Below, piece by piece: positions 11,179 to 22,900 of a DNA stretch of 64,000 bases (position 1 is its first letter; the number at the start of each line of letters is the position of its first letter). Source of the stretch: Puccinia triticina (lineage: Eukaryota > Basidiomycota > Pucciniomycetes > Pucciniales > Pucciniaceae); NCBI RefSeq assembly GCF_026914185.1, contig NC_070559.1, positions 558,001 through 622,000 on the forward strand, in the 5' to 3' direction. The position numbers and the translations under genes are program-made. The notes beneath the pieces were generated by a model. The model was given only the letters and a program-made list of their open reading frames with translations. It ran no database searches and was not told the origin of the DNA.

Positions 11179-12106
11179 GGTCAACAGAGCAGGCGTCTTG
11201 GCCGGGGGCAGCCATCGGCATCACCCCCCGCCGATCAGCACAGCTATTGGAGACACCTGTCACGAGCATCTCACAGAGCAGTCACAGCTCCGCACTTCTT
11301 CAACTCAGAAAAGAGCATCCGCGGGAGGGAGGAAGGTAGGGAGTGGGACTTGTGTTAAATATGTATTTATTCGGAACTACAAATTCGCCTTGATTTCTGA
11401 AAGCCTGGAGTGGGTTGTTCGTGGAGCGTTTGTGTGATTGGTGTGCATCCTCGATAATTTCAAGCTGAGTGACCATGCCGCTCCTTGGACCGGCATTTGG
11501 GGGAGCGCCATTGAGCAAGAGACCTACTAACCCCGTCGGGAACCGCACCGCACCCACACGCATTGCACCCGGTGATAACAGCCATCAACCTGGAAAACAA
11601 TCTGCTCTCAATAGTCTTGAGTCCTTGACTTGAGGTTTGCCTGGCCTTGACGATGACGTAGAAATACACAAACATATGATATACATACGTATATCAAATT
11701 CACTGAACTGCACCAATTCGTGGCGCGTTTTACTTCCATGACGACGATGTGTTACAAACATGTAGGCCGTGATTCTCTAACGCGCAATACATAGAATCCA
11801 GGCGTGACTTGAACTCTGCGGACAGAGACATATAACACCAGGATCCTGGGTCCACACGATTCCCATTTGGCCAGCAACATATGTAGAGGAACGCCTGTCA
11901 ATAACAAGCAACGCGTATTCTGAGTGTAAGTATTCATCCCCTGCTTTGTTTACGCTTTGATTTGATCGATTTTCTAATGCAAGTAGCTGATCTATCGTTA
12001 TTCATCCTACGAAAAATTTGGACCAGGAAAGTCTTGATTGATTGTATCATTGTTTGATGTGATCACAAGCTGAAGCGGGTCTTGAAAATTATCAAACTAT
12101 GTATGT
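11179..12106. other. Intergenic region between VPS33 and the membrane-protein gene
   Basis: The region should hold the divergent promoters of VPS33 (minus strand) and the following plus-strand gene. No protein-like frame, tRNA or repeat stands out. A stretch near 11790-11815 contains a box-B-like GTTCAAGTCA on the minus strand but does not fold as a tRNA. Confidence 0.4.
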
Positions 12107-13738
12107 ATGTATGTCTTTCGAAAAGTGCCAGCTTACTTCACATGTCAGCACGTAACTAATTGTAGTCTTTTTCTGCGAAAGTCGTTCCCCATCTCCCTGA
12201 GCAGCCGACAGTCTACAATTCAAAAACCTTGCTTCCAGAGTGAAATGTACCCCGTTCAATATACTGGGTCAATGATTGACCAGCTTGATCTATACGAATC
12301 CGTTCGCTATCTCCGAGCACAAGCAGCATGGTGGTTAGCATGCAATAGTATATCGCGCAACAAGGTACACGAAGAAGAAATGCTACATCCGAAAAGCATG
12401 ATTTTCTTTGAATCGCACATCTTGGATGGTCTGAGGATTTGCGGCTACACGGACGAGGCTTTCGGTTCAAGGGCAAGAGGTTATCCAGTTCTAGTTCAAC
12501 TTACAGATCCCGCTCTTACGACCGGAATACTCGGACATCCATTCGAAAAAATCCTCACAGAGTTGGTTGCAGCCGAAGGTCGCGATGGAAGTTACGTTTT
12601 GGATTTCCTAGCCTCTCTCTGGCCAGGTGAATGGCTTGACGACGAAGACGCCCTGAGGGACTACACGCTATCGATTTTCTCGCCATTCGAGATTCAAGAT
12701 TCCAAAAATATTCTGGGTCTCTCCAGGTTCCTCAAGCTAAATGGATTTTTCCAACAACGAGAATACGAAACAATACATGTCGAAAAATCTATCCGCGGCC
12801 ACACAGTCTCTTTCAACGTATGGCGATTCGAAACCGGCAAGGGTCTCTCCATCAAGAAAAGCTATACTATCCGATTATTAATCGCCTGCTGGTTACCGCC
12901 CTTGCTAGTGATCGTAGCATTATGCACCATGCATTTACTGAACCCAGACATGGGATTGGGTGATATCCTGTCTCTAGTTGGGGCTGGCTTGAGTGCACTC
13001 GCGGCATGGATTCCTGGGATCGTGTTGAAAGGATGGCAATTGGGCGATGCTGTTAGAGGGAACTATTATACCACCGACCTAGATACCGCACAAGAACTCT
13101 CAAAGTCGAAAGCACTCCGATTAGCTTCATGTTATCCTTCGATTCGAAGGCAACGCGCGACTCAAGATGCGTATCTCGAACCAGCTCCCTTGGTCGCAAC
13201 GGCTGTCCGGAGAGGAGATGCGGCTGTGGTGGGCAAAGGCGGATGCTACTTCGGGCTGATGGGCGAACTCCGTGGGACGTTTTCACCCTTAGAAGTCACT
13301 TGCAACAGTGGTGTGCCACTGGAAGTTCTGGTGCTGGAACCTCTAGGGGCCCTCAAGATACCGATACCCCGGAAAGGGCGGGGCACGACAAAGGCTTATG
13401 TTAATAGAGGGTTTTACAATATCTCGGAAGTTCAACGGAAAAGTGAGGCGAGCGTCCATTTGGAACAGCCGTGGCAAGCCGATTTACCAAAACTACAAGT
13501 ACTTCTGTCGACCAGGAGATCATCATACCGACCTTATCAGACAAATGGACAGCTCGGAGAGCTAGTCTTAGATCCGGATTCGAAGACTTTGGCGACTGAA
13601 AGGTTTAAGAGAACCCTAAACTCTAGATTTGGCGACAGGTACCTTGAAGACGTTGCCCTGTTGACACGGGTCTTGCGGGGTGGTAAAAATCTACTATTAG
13701 GGAGTATGCTTTCGAAATCGGGTGAAGAAATGGTTTGA
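12107..13738 (+). CDS. Hypothetical membrane protein with two transmembrane helices
   Basis: This is a single uninterrupted 543-codon frame with an ATG start and protein-like composition. Residues 1-250 form a mostly polar domain with aromatic clusters (AQAAWWLAC at 71-79, FLASLWPGEWL at 167-177). Two hydrophobic helices follow at about 255-278 and 284-307, separated by a short loop (NPDMGLGD). A roughly 235-residue soluble tail follows. The helix pair with a short hairpin suggests both large domains face the same side of a membrane. I do not recognise the family. The true start could be the downstream ATG at 12245 (MYPVQYTG), since the first 46 residues look less structured. There is no obvious signal peptide. 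It may be a lineage-specific rust protein. Confidence 0.75.
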   Translation: MYVFRKVPAYFTCQHVTNCSLFLRKSFPISLSSRQSTIQKPCFQSEMYPVQYTGSMIDQLDLYESVRYLRAQAAWWLACNSISRNKVHEEEMLHPKSMIFFESHILDGLRICGYTDEAFGSRARGYPVLVQLTDPALTTGILGHPFEKILTELVAAEGRDGSYVLDFLASLWPGEWLDDEDALRDYTLSIFSPFEIQDSKNILGLSRFLKLNGFFQQREYETIHVEKSIRGHTVSFNVWRFETGKGLSIKKSYTIRLLIACWLPPLLVIVALCTMHLLNPDMGLGDILSLVGAGLSALAAWIPGIVLKGWQLGDAVRGNYYTTDLDTAQELSKSKALRLASCYPSIRRQRATQDAYLEPAPLVATAVRRGDAAVVGKGGCYFGLMGELRGTFSPLEVTCNSGVPLEVLVLEPLGALKIPIPRKGRGTTKAYVNRGFYNISEVQRKSEASVHLEQPWQADLPKLQVLLSTRRSSYRPYQTNGQLGELVLDPDSKTLATERFKRTLNSRFGDRYLEDVALLTRVLRGGKNLLLGSMLSKSGEEMV

Positions 13739-14382
13739 TAATCGAGCTCCTAGCCATGGTCTATCTGTTATCTAAAAATTTGGGAGCAACAATCGACAAA
13801 AAGCAAACCATTTCATTTCAGACCAGCTTTCCTCCGCAAACCAGGCTACATACAGGAACCTGGAAGTATATATTTTCCCTCTTTTCTGCATAGCAGCAGT
13901 ATAGTATAGTCAGAGCTATCTCAAAGTGCAAATCAACCAAATGAGAACCCGCGTCTAAATGACTCATCATTCACTCAAGGTTCCATTCAAATATGTACAA
14001 CTTGTTTCCTTTCTGGCCCAACTGGCTCAAATAATGTTTAAATCTTGGGGATGTTTAATAATTGATGGTTTGTTTTTAGAAAAAAACTTCACATTTTCCT
14101 GTATTGGTTAGTTGAGTACCACACCAATTTTTTTTCACCAAAAGCAAACCCTTGTCACCACATCCAGCATCAAAACACCCGGCACCGCCTGGCGGTTGCG
14201 CAGCGGGTGTGGGGGGTAACCGCCAGGGGGTACCAGGTATCTCCCAGCGGGTACTCGGAGACCGTCCCTAGTAGTAGTCTCTCCCGTGTGCTGTTTGGCT
14301 TTGGGTAGATTGGTCACAAAGTAGAAGAATCTCAAGATTGGTAATGTGGGGTGGGTGAAGGGGATCATAATTTCTTCAATTA
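13739..14382. other. Non-coding region downstream of the membrane-protein gene
   Basis: This includes the probable 3' end of the preceding transcript. A GC-rich segment at 14180-14270 contains the words CCGCCTGGCGG and CCCAGCGGGTAC, related to the Harbinger-nested element at 57.3-58.3 kb. No gene was recognised. Confidence 0.4.
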
Positions 14383-16360
14383 TGGTGTTCAAAGTTGGTT
14401 TATGCATGGATAAATATAAAGGGACTTGGAAAAACAACTCCCAACTTTTGGGAACACAACTCCCATACACCCCGGGAGTACCTCCACGTGCACCTAACTG
14501 AAAATCTCCGAGGATTCCTTGGGAACCTGTGTGCGAGGTCGGACCTGCAGGTGACGGTCCAGGGTATTGCGAGGTCACCACCCATATCTCAGGGGTGGCC
14601 TCGATGGGATCACCCCGAGGAATCCACAGAAGCCTTGGGCCTTTCGTGGACACAGCGAGGCCTCCATGTGATACAAACATTACTGGAGGGCCCACGGCTT
14701 CTCCACGCGGTGCGCTCTACCACAGATAGGCTCATTGGTCACATCAGACCGGATTAATTCATATCTGTCAGATATGGCAGATACTGCTGGGGTATGTAGC
14801 CAGTCACTGCATTGTGTAGTCGTGGTGAGACAAACAGAGAGAGGTCAATAGAAAAGAAGCAATAACAAGTGTACATACCACAAAGAGAGAAATTGGGGAA
14901 GGGAAAAAAACACACAGCAAAGAAAGAAAAAATCCGAATAAGGGACACAAAAAAAATGGAAACAAATGGGAGGGCTGTTGTAGGATTACTCCCAACAGAT
15001 AGCCGACGGAGTGCGAGATAGAAAAGCAGTTGGGGCTTGAGTGCCACAGAGCTGATTGACAAGACCGTTGCCCCGTGTAACTGCGCTCCGTCAAGCTCAA
15101 TGGTCACAAGTTCTGTCCGTACTGCAGACCCCCATCTGGTGTCACAAGTGCGCCGGCCCTCTCCGTGCCCGTATTCGCCGCCCGAGAGACCCGGCTTGCT
15201 GAGCCACCCACACCTTTCAGCTGGTTGTGCTCGGCTAGCAACCGTTTGCGCAGTCCAAAAGGTGGCTGGCGGGTGCCCGGAACAACGTACAAGGGGATCG
15301 GCGACTGTAGTGCATACAACTCGCGCTTCATTGAACGGGATGTCTGGGTAGATACAGGAGCGATAATAATTGGCTGTTGCCACTGATCACCGTTGAGTTA
15401 ACGCTTGTGCTAGACCTTAATGTAAGAAGTCAGATAGCGCCACCCTTCCGCCTTGTTCAGGCAGCCTCAACTCACTTCAACAATTGCCCAGGCCATAGAG
15501 TTGTGGGGTGGTCTGCTGTTGGGCGGCTGCCATGGTCCTTTTGGACATAACTGAAAGATTGGGGCCGATCGGAGCAGCTGAGAGAGTCATGTTGTTCGGA
15601 GTTTTGACTTTTTTGCAGTACTTTAGATTCAGCTGATGAGAGGAAGAAGCAGAAGCAGGTCAGCTTTTGTTTTGTTTTTTACATTATTTGGTGAGGGGTG
15701 AGGGGTGAGGTGGTGAGGTGATGTGAGGTGGATATGTCTGACTCTGAGCGAGCCACAGCCTCGGACTCGGAGGTGGAAGGGATTGTGCTGGGGACTTGGA
15801 GCAGGCTTGAGCAGCCAAGTGAAATTTTTTGTTTGTGTCTCACAATATTTTCCGCGGCAGGGGTGGTCTGATGTGGTTGGTGAGGGCCAGGGAGGCCAGT
15901 GCCGGTCTTTTGCTTGCCATCAAGGTGGGCCAAACACAGCAAGCCGTGAAAGCCAGACAGAAAAAATGGAGTGTGTGGTTTTGATGCAAACAAAAAAGCG
16001 CTTTCCTGGACTCCACCAAGATTCAATCTACTCGCGTGGAGTCCTCTGATTTTTTCTCATGGGAGTGACGAGGAATTGAGACCCCTGTCCATCTCCGACA
16101 GCGTGCCCACAATCACGTGGGAAACAGTGGATCCCACGTCCGTTTCACAGATCAAGCGCGACCCACCGGATCCACCCGAGGTCGCGGCAAGAAGTACCCC
16201 CGCCGTGTATGTTGGCGCAACTATTTTTTGACCAGTGCTCAACGTCGACCTAGACCCTTTTTTTGGGTACGGGTTTTTTGGGAGTTGTCAACCTAAATTA
16301 TTTTAAATTTGGGAGTCGTCCCCACTAATGTTTATTATTATTTTTATTATTTAGAAAATA

Positions 16361-19041
16361 AGAGCATCTCCACCGCGGGAGCTAAATCAAGGGACTAAAC
16401 CAAATTTAGCTCCCCAGATCCAATTTAGCTCCTCCACCGATGTAAGACTCAAAAGTGTTCCTGAGAACCTTTTGCTGAATGGAGAAGGGGATGATGGAGG
16501 TGCAAACTCTGCCCTTCTATACTATCAGTCAACAAGACCCACCAAGCTATGCTTGGCAAGTTTTAATCAAATGATAGGTCTGGTCTAGTTCCAGATGAAG
16601 TTGTTTGATGACAGGTATGTGAGATTTGAGAGTGAGTTCAGTAGTTATTTGCAAATATAAGGGTTGTAGTGATGTGTGGTGGTGATGGTAAGTATCAAGG
16701 GTGGTATGTAAATAACTGGTGAGTACTGAGCTGAGGAGCTGACAACTGGGGAGGAGAGAGCACCTTATATAGACAAAAGTGGAGCCCCAGAGGGGCTTGT
16801 GGGTTAGGGTTTCAGCTGATCTGGACAACAGTGTGAGGGATTTTAGCTGGTTGGAGTAGATACAAATGATGTCATAATGTGTCAGGGGTACATAAATGAT
16901 GTCATAAGAATGCAGTAGGGCCGCATGAAGGCTGCGTAAAGTGACAGTAGACTGCATGAGTTGACAGGTGGATGCAGGGGGTGCATAAATGTGTCTGAGG
17001 CTGCAGAGTCAGTGCGTGATGACATCATAATATGGAAATAGAAGAGTACTCGATAATATGTAATGACTGTAGTCTGATGGGGAGATGTATGCTTTTATCC
17101 TGTGATGTGTATAAGCATAATGCTGTGATCTTTGACTTGAGGCTTGTGACAGGTTGGTGATTTGGTATGTTGAACGTGTGATGGGTGTCCAGTGTCCAAA
17201 GAAGTGTAGGTTCCAATCCAGAGGGGCTCCAGTGACGCTTCCAGTGGTGACTAGGGGTAAAATTGGCTGTAGAATCCATTTCTGGGGTCCATTTGATGGT
17301 ATCTTAAGGCGTATTGTGAGTAAATATGTAGTATAGAAAAAACTTTTGATTTTTCACTTTTCCGTCTACCACACCGGAGGCGCTAAAGGCTACCCTAAAG
17401 TAGGAAAACCAATCCGGGGAGCCGAGTGCATCAACCAACTGACGTGGGGCAAAATCAAAACTAACGACTGACGTCATCACCTCAATTCTGTTGTTGCTTG
17501 AGGAGACCCCAACCACCACACTCAAAAAACTTGCCAAACATGTCAAAAGCAAATTTGATATCCAAGTTACACCAGCAGCCATCCAGAAGACTCTCAAAAC
17601 AATCAAAGTGACTTGGAAGACTGTCACTCCCATTCCACAAAAGTGGAATGAGGCAGCATTCCTCCAACAACAACACAATTACATCTTGAACCGTGTGACC
17701 AATGTTGGACAGAAGCTCATCTTTGTTGATGAGTCTGGTTTCAACTCTGAGACTCGTCCTTTGCATGGTTATGCGTTAAGTGGTACGTTTGTTTTTCTAC
17801 TTTTTTTTATTTGATGCTGATTGATTCCTTGAATTGCAGGAAATGCGGCTGCTTTGAAGACAAATGCGCGAGGGAGTATGATCAATCTCATTGGTGCAAT
17901 GTCTGAAGAGGGGATGCCATACTACAAACTGCTTAACAAAGATGGGAAAAAAAAGACTGGAACAACTTCACTTGACATATGTAACTTCCTGGTTTGGCGC
18001 AAGGACCACTGCTCTACTGGATCAATCATTGTGATGGACAACACTAAGATTCATGGTGGGGAGGACTTTGAACAAGTTCGCAATCTACTCAAGGAATCAG
18101 ACAAAAAAATCAAAATCAAATTTCTACCAAAGTATTCCCCCTTTTTGAATCCAATTGAGCTAGCGTTCAACATCATCAAGATTGATGTCAAACACAAAGA
18201 AATCAAATCACGATCTGATTTAGCAAAGACAATCTGCAAAGCAATCAGCCAGAAGATGACACCCAAGATTTGCCACAAGTCCTTCTTACATTGTCAAAAA
18301 TTTTACAGTAGTTGTACGCATATGCAGCCAATCACTGGCAACATCATCAAAGACCCAGAAAATTTTTTTCAGGTTCCCTAAGTACTAGAAGTCTTTTTAC
18401 CTTATCAGCACAGATTTTTTTACCCTATCAGCACACATTTTTATTTTACAAATACACACTTTTTGTTTTATTTTTTCCTGTGGCTCTAAAATGTATGCAA
18501 GAAATTAACCCTATCCTTTTATTTGAATCAAAAGAATTTTTTTCATCATAAAAAGGTGCCGCGCACAAGAGATTTGAGATGCAAAGAAGCCATGTCCAGA
18601 GGATTTTAAATTAGGACAGTTTCAAGTTAAGAGGAGGACAATTTTATTCAACAAGTGGACCACTCATTTTCAACCAGAGGACATGAATAAGTTAAAAAGA
18701 GGACAGAATTATTCAATCACCGGACAGATGAGGAAAAATGAGGACAGATTTTTTCAAAAAGAGGACAAATGAAATCAACACCCGGACATTCAGGAGTTGA
18801 TTTCCGGACAGTTTTCTGTTGATGCATAGTATTGCTGCCATGTTGACCGGACATCAGTATTGCACCTCTTGTGCTGACCGGCCATCGGGGAGTCAGGGGT
18901 AGCCGGTTTCACAACCTGGAGGTGCTACTTTGGGAACCTTGCGGTGTGAAAGAGACCTTGGTCGAGAAGCTAAAACTGCGCCGCAGTCGCCCAAGCCTGG
19001 GATTTAGTCCCTCAGATAGTCCCCCGCGGTGGAGATTCTCT
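16361..19041 (+). mobile_element. Tc1/IS630-type DNA transposon
   Basis: The termini AGAGCATCTCCACCGCGGGA (16361-16380) and the complement of 19022-19041 match with one mismatch in the first 17 bases. The left flank is TA and the right flank is AA, suggesting a decayed TA duplication. The element interrupts one arm of an outer inverted repeat: homology to the complement of 19440-19575 stops at 16357. It carries one spliced transposase gene on the plus strand. The 3' part (18600-18800) has an AGGACA word every 15-25 bp. The element is 2.68 kb. Confidence 0.8.
17443..18381 (+). pseudogene. DDE transposase, Tc1/mariner-IS630 superfamily, probably 5'-damaged
   Basis: Transposases of this family cut and rejoin the TIR ends at TA sites. 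The first open block is 17443-17782 and the second 17840-18381, joined by a 57-bp GT-AG intron (17783-17839) that restores LHGYALS-G-NAAALK in frame. The catalytic triad is visible: D in IFVDESGFN, D in IVMDNTKIHGG, and E in YSPFLNPIELAFNIIK, with 39 residues between the second D and the E. An HTH-like segment (VTPAAIQKTLKTI) precedes the core. Coding-like sequence continues upstream (about 17362-17465, QLTWGKIKTND) in another frame that ends at a TGA. Either an unseen intron or a frameshift therefore breaks the N-terminus. No ATG opens the visible frame. Confidence 0.75.
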
Positions 19042-19701
19042 AACTGCTGACTGTGTAAATTTTGCGTTACACACCAAAATGTCCACAAATTTCAGAGATA
19101 TCTTAAGACTGCATAAACTCTGTGATATAAAATTTCTGGTATTATTGTTCCATCCAAACATGACACATAAGGGGTGTGCTGAATGCTTAGGCAACAGGGG
19201 CCAGGGAGTCCTGGGCGGCGGCGGGGGCGGCTGGGTTAATCATGCTGATGGTGGTCACAGACGGCGTGCGGTTGGGTTGGACGGTTATGGGTTGGTGTGG
19301 TGGTTGTGGTGTGTGATGGGTGGGTTCAAAGGGGAGTTGTCACAACTCCCTGGGGGTTCCCTTGGCCCCCGCGGCCGACTCCCAAATTAACGCATGTCGG
19401 CGCGGGTTTTGGGTGAACGACTCCCAAACCCTCCCAGGAAAAACAATAAAAATAATAATAAAAATTAGTGGGGACAACTCCCAAATTTAAAATAATTTAG
19501 GTTGACGACTCCCAAAAAGGGGGTCAGGTTGACGTCAAGCGCTGGTCAAAAAATAGTTGCGCTGACGTATGGGAGTTGTTTTCCCAAAAGTTAGGAGTTG
19601 TTATTCCAAGTCCCATTAATATAAATTCATGTTCTTTTTTTTTGCTGGGATTACATAATCATGCTTGCAAGATCCCCTGCAAAAAAGGGTTTATAATTTA
19701 A

Positions 19702-19897
19702 GGTGTTCAAAGTTGGAATCATAAAATTTTTGAATCATAAAATCATAAAATCATAAACCTTTTGGGTGATAATTTTTTATGTCCCATTTTCAAACTATTG
19801 CTCTGTTTTGAGTGTTTGGGTGGTACAAATTTTTCTGCTTAAAATTTTATGATTTTATGGTGTTATGATTTTATGCAAGTCAACTTTGAACACCTTA
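19702..19897. mobile_element. Harbinger-like MITE, copy 3
   Basis: The termini are GGTGTTCAAAGTTGG and CAACTTTGAACACC, flanked by TAA (left) and TTA (right). The interior again carries ATCATAAAAT repeats. It lies just inside the right end of the 14383-19935 element. Confidence 0.8.
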
Positions 19898-19935
19898 ATT
19901 GTATGATTTATGCATGCACAAACCAACTATGAACA

Positions 19936-22900
19936 CCATGGAAAAACCTTGATCCAAGTATTGGGGGAGAATTTTTTACTCTTCTGCTTGATTTGCTTTG
20001 AAGTAGGCTCTATTGGCTGTAATGAGGAAGTCCATTGCATCCATCTGACTGTGAGGCAAGGGGTGTTGTCCCATGAATGCTAGGTGACATACAGGTCAGT
20101 GGCGAGTTGTATTATGGAGGTTCACCTGAGGGTTTAACTAACATTACGGCAATATCAAATTCCAAAGAAGCCAAAAAAAAGTGGCTCCAAAGCGGTCCTG
20201 TAAGGACTTGGGAGAGTCTTTCACTGAGGTTCTTTAACAGGGCGCAAGGGGACAAGGCAGAAGGACGTTGGGGCACAATTCTAGTCCCAACAGGTCTTTG
20301 AATTTGCACAAGATGAAAACCAGAAAATTAGAGAGTAGATGAAGGGGCCAGGATCTCTCAGTCTATGGAATCAAGGAAAAGAAGAGAGAAGAGAGGAAAG
20401 GGACAGGGAGGAGAGTTGCATAGCACGGTAGAGTCTAGAGAGAAGATGAAGGGGCTAGGAGGAGGAAGCAACTCAGACTAAGCACTCAGTAGCTGATGTC
20501 ATGTTGTGACAGTTTTTGTGAACCCCCACAAGGGGTGAGAGTTTACAGGTCCTGGAGGCAAAAAATGAAAAGGAAACAAATTGTCTGGAAATGCAACCAA
20601 GCCCGCAAACCCAAAAGCAAAGGCTGGAAAAAGATCACTGTGATCTAGGCAATTATTCAGTTCAAAAATGTGGTAAACAAGACCCCACCATGGAAGACTC
20701 CTGATTAAGGTTCTTCACTGATTGTTGTTGGGAGCACAAGAGAAAATTTGAAAGGCCTAAAAATGTTGTGGTGGTGCGGGTGTCAAAAATGACTGGGGAT
20801 GTGAGGAGTACAGGAGTTCGGGGGCTGAGTATTCAACCAGGAGACGCGCAAAACCTGTCTACAGATAAGGGCGGCGGAGCGCAGAACTTGAGGTGGCGGT
20901 GCGCGGAGCTCAAGATCAAGGCTGGAATCAAACTGAGCAGGCCAGCAAGGACTGACTAGTAGCGGCTGGGATTGGGGGAAGCTGTGGCAGCCAAAAAGGT
21001 GGCAAGTGGGATCCCTATTCAGTAGGCTAGGCAGGGCCATAGAAGCTAGGGAGAGAGGAGTTTTGTTGAGATTTCACTTGATGAGGAAGTGGTTGTAAGC
21101 CGTGCCTCCCGCGTACTCACAGAAACTATCACCAGACTGTCACAGACGCCGGTCCAAACACCCATTTAGTCCCAGCTCCCCCGCACCCTCCTAACTCAGC
21201 AGGGACGTACTAAGACTTCCCCTGAGTTAGGTGAGTGAGACCCTTTCCCTTTCTCTCTCTCCTCTCTCCCTCTCTTCTTCCCCTTTCCCTCCTTTTGTAG
21301 TTAGCAGGGAAGTACTAAGACTTCCCCCGAGTTAGCCCTTTGCGAAGCAGACACAGAGGTTCTAGAAGCTCCCTCTTGCCCCTTGTCCCTTGTTCTTGCC
21401 TCGCAAGCCTTGTCAGTGCAGAACCCCCCTCCCGGGAGCGCTTACAGTGGTTGAGAGGCGAGGAGGAGGGGTTTGAATAAGGAGCTGGGTCTGAGGACTT
21501 GGGCACTGTGGGTCTTGAATTTTGTGTTAAGGTCTGTTCTATGGAGAGGAAGATGGAGTCTGGGGTTTCTGGATCCAAGATTGTAGATTGCAGGATGAGG
21601 AAGAGGCTTGGATCTCCAGCCTCTTGAACATTGAGTATGGTCTGTGACATGTACGTGTAGTCTATGTACATGTGAGTCTGCGCTGCGGAGCCTGCGCTAC
21701 GGCTCATAACATTTTGTAGCTCTGACTCATTAACTTTATTTCTTCTACAAGGAGCTGACATGTACACACAACTAGAGAGCCCCCTGCACAAGATCAAGAG
21801 TGGGCCTGAAAGCATGCAACACACAAGACAACAGGAACAAGACATGTACTGGAACTGGGACAGGACAGTGACAGGGACAGGAACGGGAAAAGGAACAGGG
21901 ACTGGGACAGGAACAGGAACATGAATATGAACTGGGGACAGGAACATGAAAACAAAGAAAGTGAGCGGACTAAAAACCTCAGATTCTGACAAGTTTGAAA
22001 GTGGGAAAAGGTGAGTGGTGGAGGCAAAAGGGGTTAGCACAAGAGCAGAGCTTGGTGGGGGTGTGCATGTGAGCAGGAAGGAGGATGCATGGGATTTTGC
22101 CACAAACATTTCATATTTTACTGCTTTTCTAAGGTTTCTGGTTTTTTTTCTTTGTTTGTGTACAAGGGGAGGCAGAGGGGGGAGATCCACCATGGATCTT
22201 ATTTTACTTCACTTACAGATTTTCTGGAGTTTTTTTATGGGCTGTCACTCTTTTATAGCTTTATTGTTGCTTGTGTTATGGTGTTTGCACGGGTCCACAA
22301 GCCCATGTGGTCACCACCCACTTGAATGAGTGGTGTATCCACGGAATCACAATGAGGAATCCACAGAAGCCTTGGGCTTTCTGTGGGCACAGAAAGGACT
22401 CCTTGTGATACAGACAGATTGACAAGAGGTTTGAGATAACAACAGCCCCACAATTATTCAAAGGGTTGGCTCCTGTGGGTTCTTGGTGCACTCCACAAAA
22501 GCTGATTTGATTGGTGGGATCCACTTGCGGAGGAAGGGGCACCGGAATAAATCCATTGAATATGTTCTAAATCTGTACTGCAAGGGTACCAATCTGCTGC
22601 ATTGCAACAAATTGGGCAGGGAAGTGGAGGAATAAAAACAGTAACAAAAAAGAAGGCACATAGAGAGAGAGCAAAACAATAATAAAAGTATAACATAGCA
22701 AAAAGGTGCAGCAAAAAATGGCTGTCATGCCCGTGCACACTTATTGAACAAATTCATTGGCCAAGAGCTCATGGAAGTAGACAAATTGATGACAACTAGA
22801 GATCAAGGCGGCTACGCCGCTGTAAACTTAGGGCCCAACTGCTACCTCTATATACTTGTGTCAAAAATCAGCTTGCCATGAAGTAATGGCCCAGAGCAAA

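Larger units (their letters stand above)
14383..19935. mobile_element. 5.5-kb TIR element with nested transposon and MITE
   Basis: The left end GGTGTTCAAAGTTGGTTTATGCATG (14383-14406) is mirrored by CATGCACAAACCAACTATGAACACC ending at about 19935. A stronger subterminal inverted repeat follows: 14414-14461 (GGGACTTGGAAAAACAACTCCC onward) pairs with 19568-19614. A further inner pair is 16205-16357 against 19440-19575. Two later insertions lie inside: the transposon at 16361-19041 and the MITE at 19702-19897. The segment 14460-16200 holds no recognisable gene. A single half-end of the same terminal sequence sits at 58742. It was apparently non-autonomous before the nested transposon arrived. 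Confidence 0.7.

Noticed and set aside
11790..11830. Possible tRNA on the minus strand (GTTCAAGTCA box B)
   Set aside because: T-stem and acceptor stem do not pair; no clover-leaf could be drawn.
12155..12168. Short intron (GTAACTAATTGTAG) in the membrane-protein gene
   Set aside because: At 14 bp it is far too short to splice, and the frame is open without removing it.
14754..15383. 209-codon minus-strand frame
   Set aside because: No recognisable domain. It overlaps other equally long frames in TE-derived DNA, and composition shifts along its length.
17300..17490. Complete N-terminal exon of the transposase
   Set aside because: A protein-like frame exists (QLTWGKIKTND) but ends in TGA. 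No splice pair that joins it cleanly to the catalytic exon was found, so it is described but not joined.
21315..22193. 292-codon minus-strand frame
   Set aside because: Low-complexity protein (Val-Pro runs) generated by the GGAACA minisatellite. No conserved domain and poor start context.
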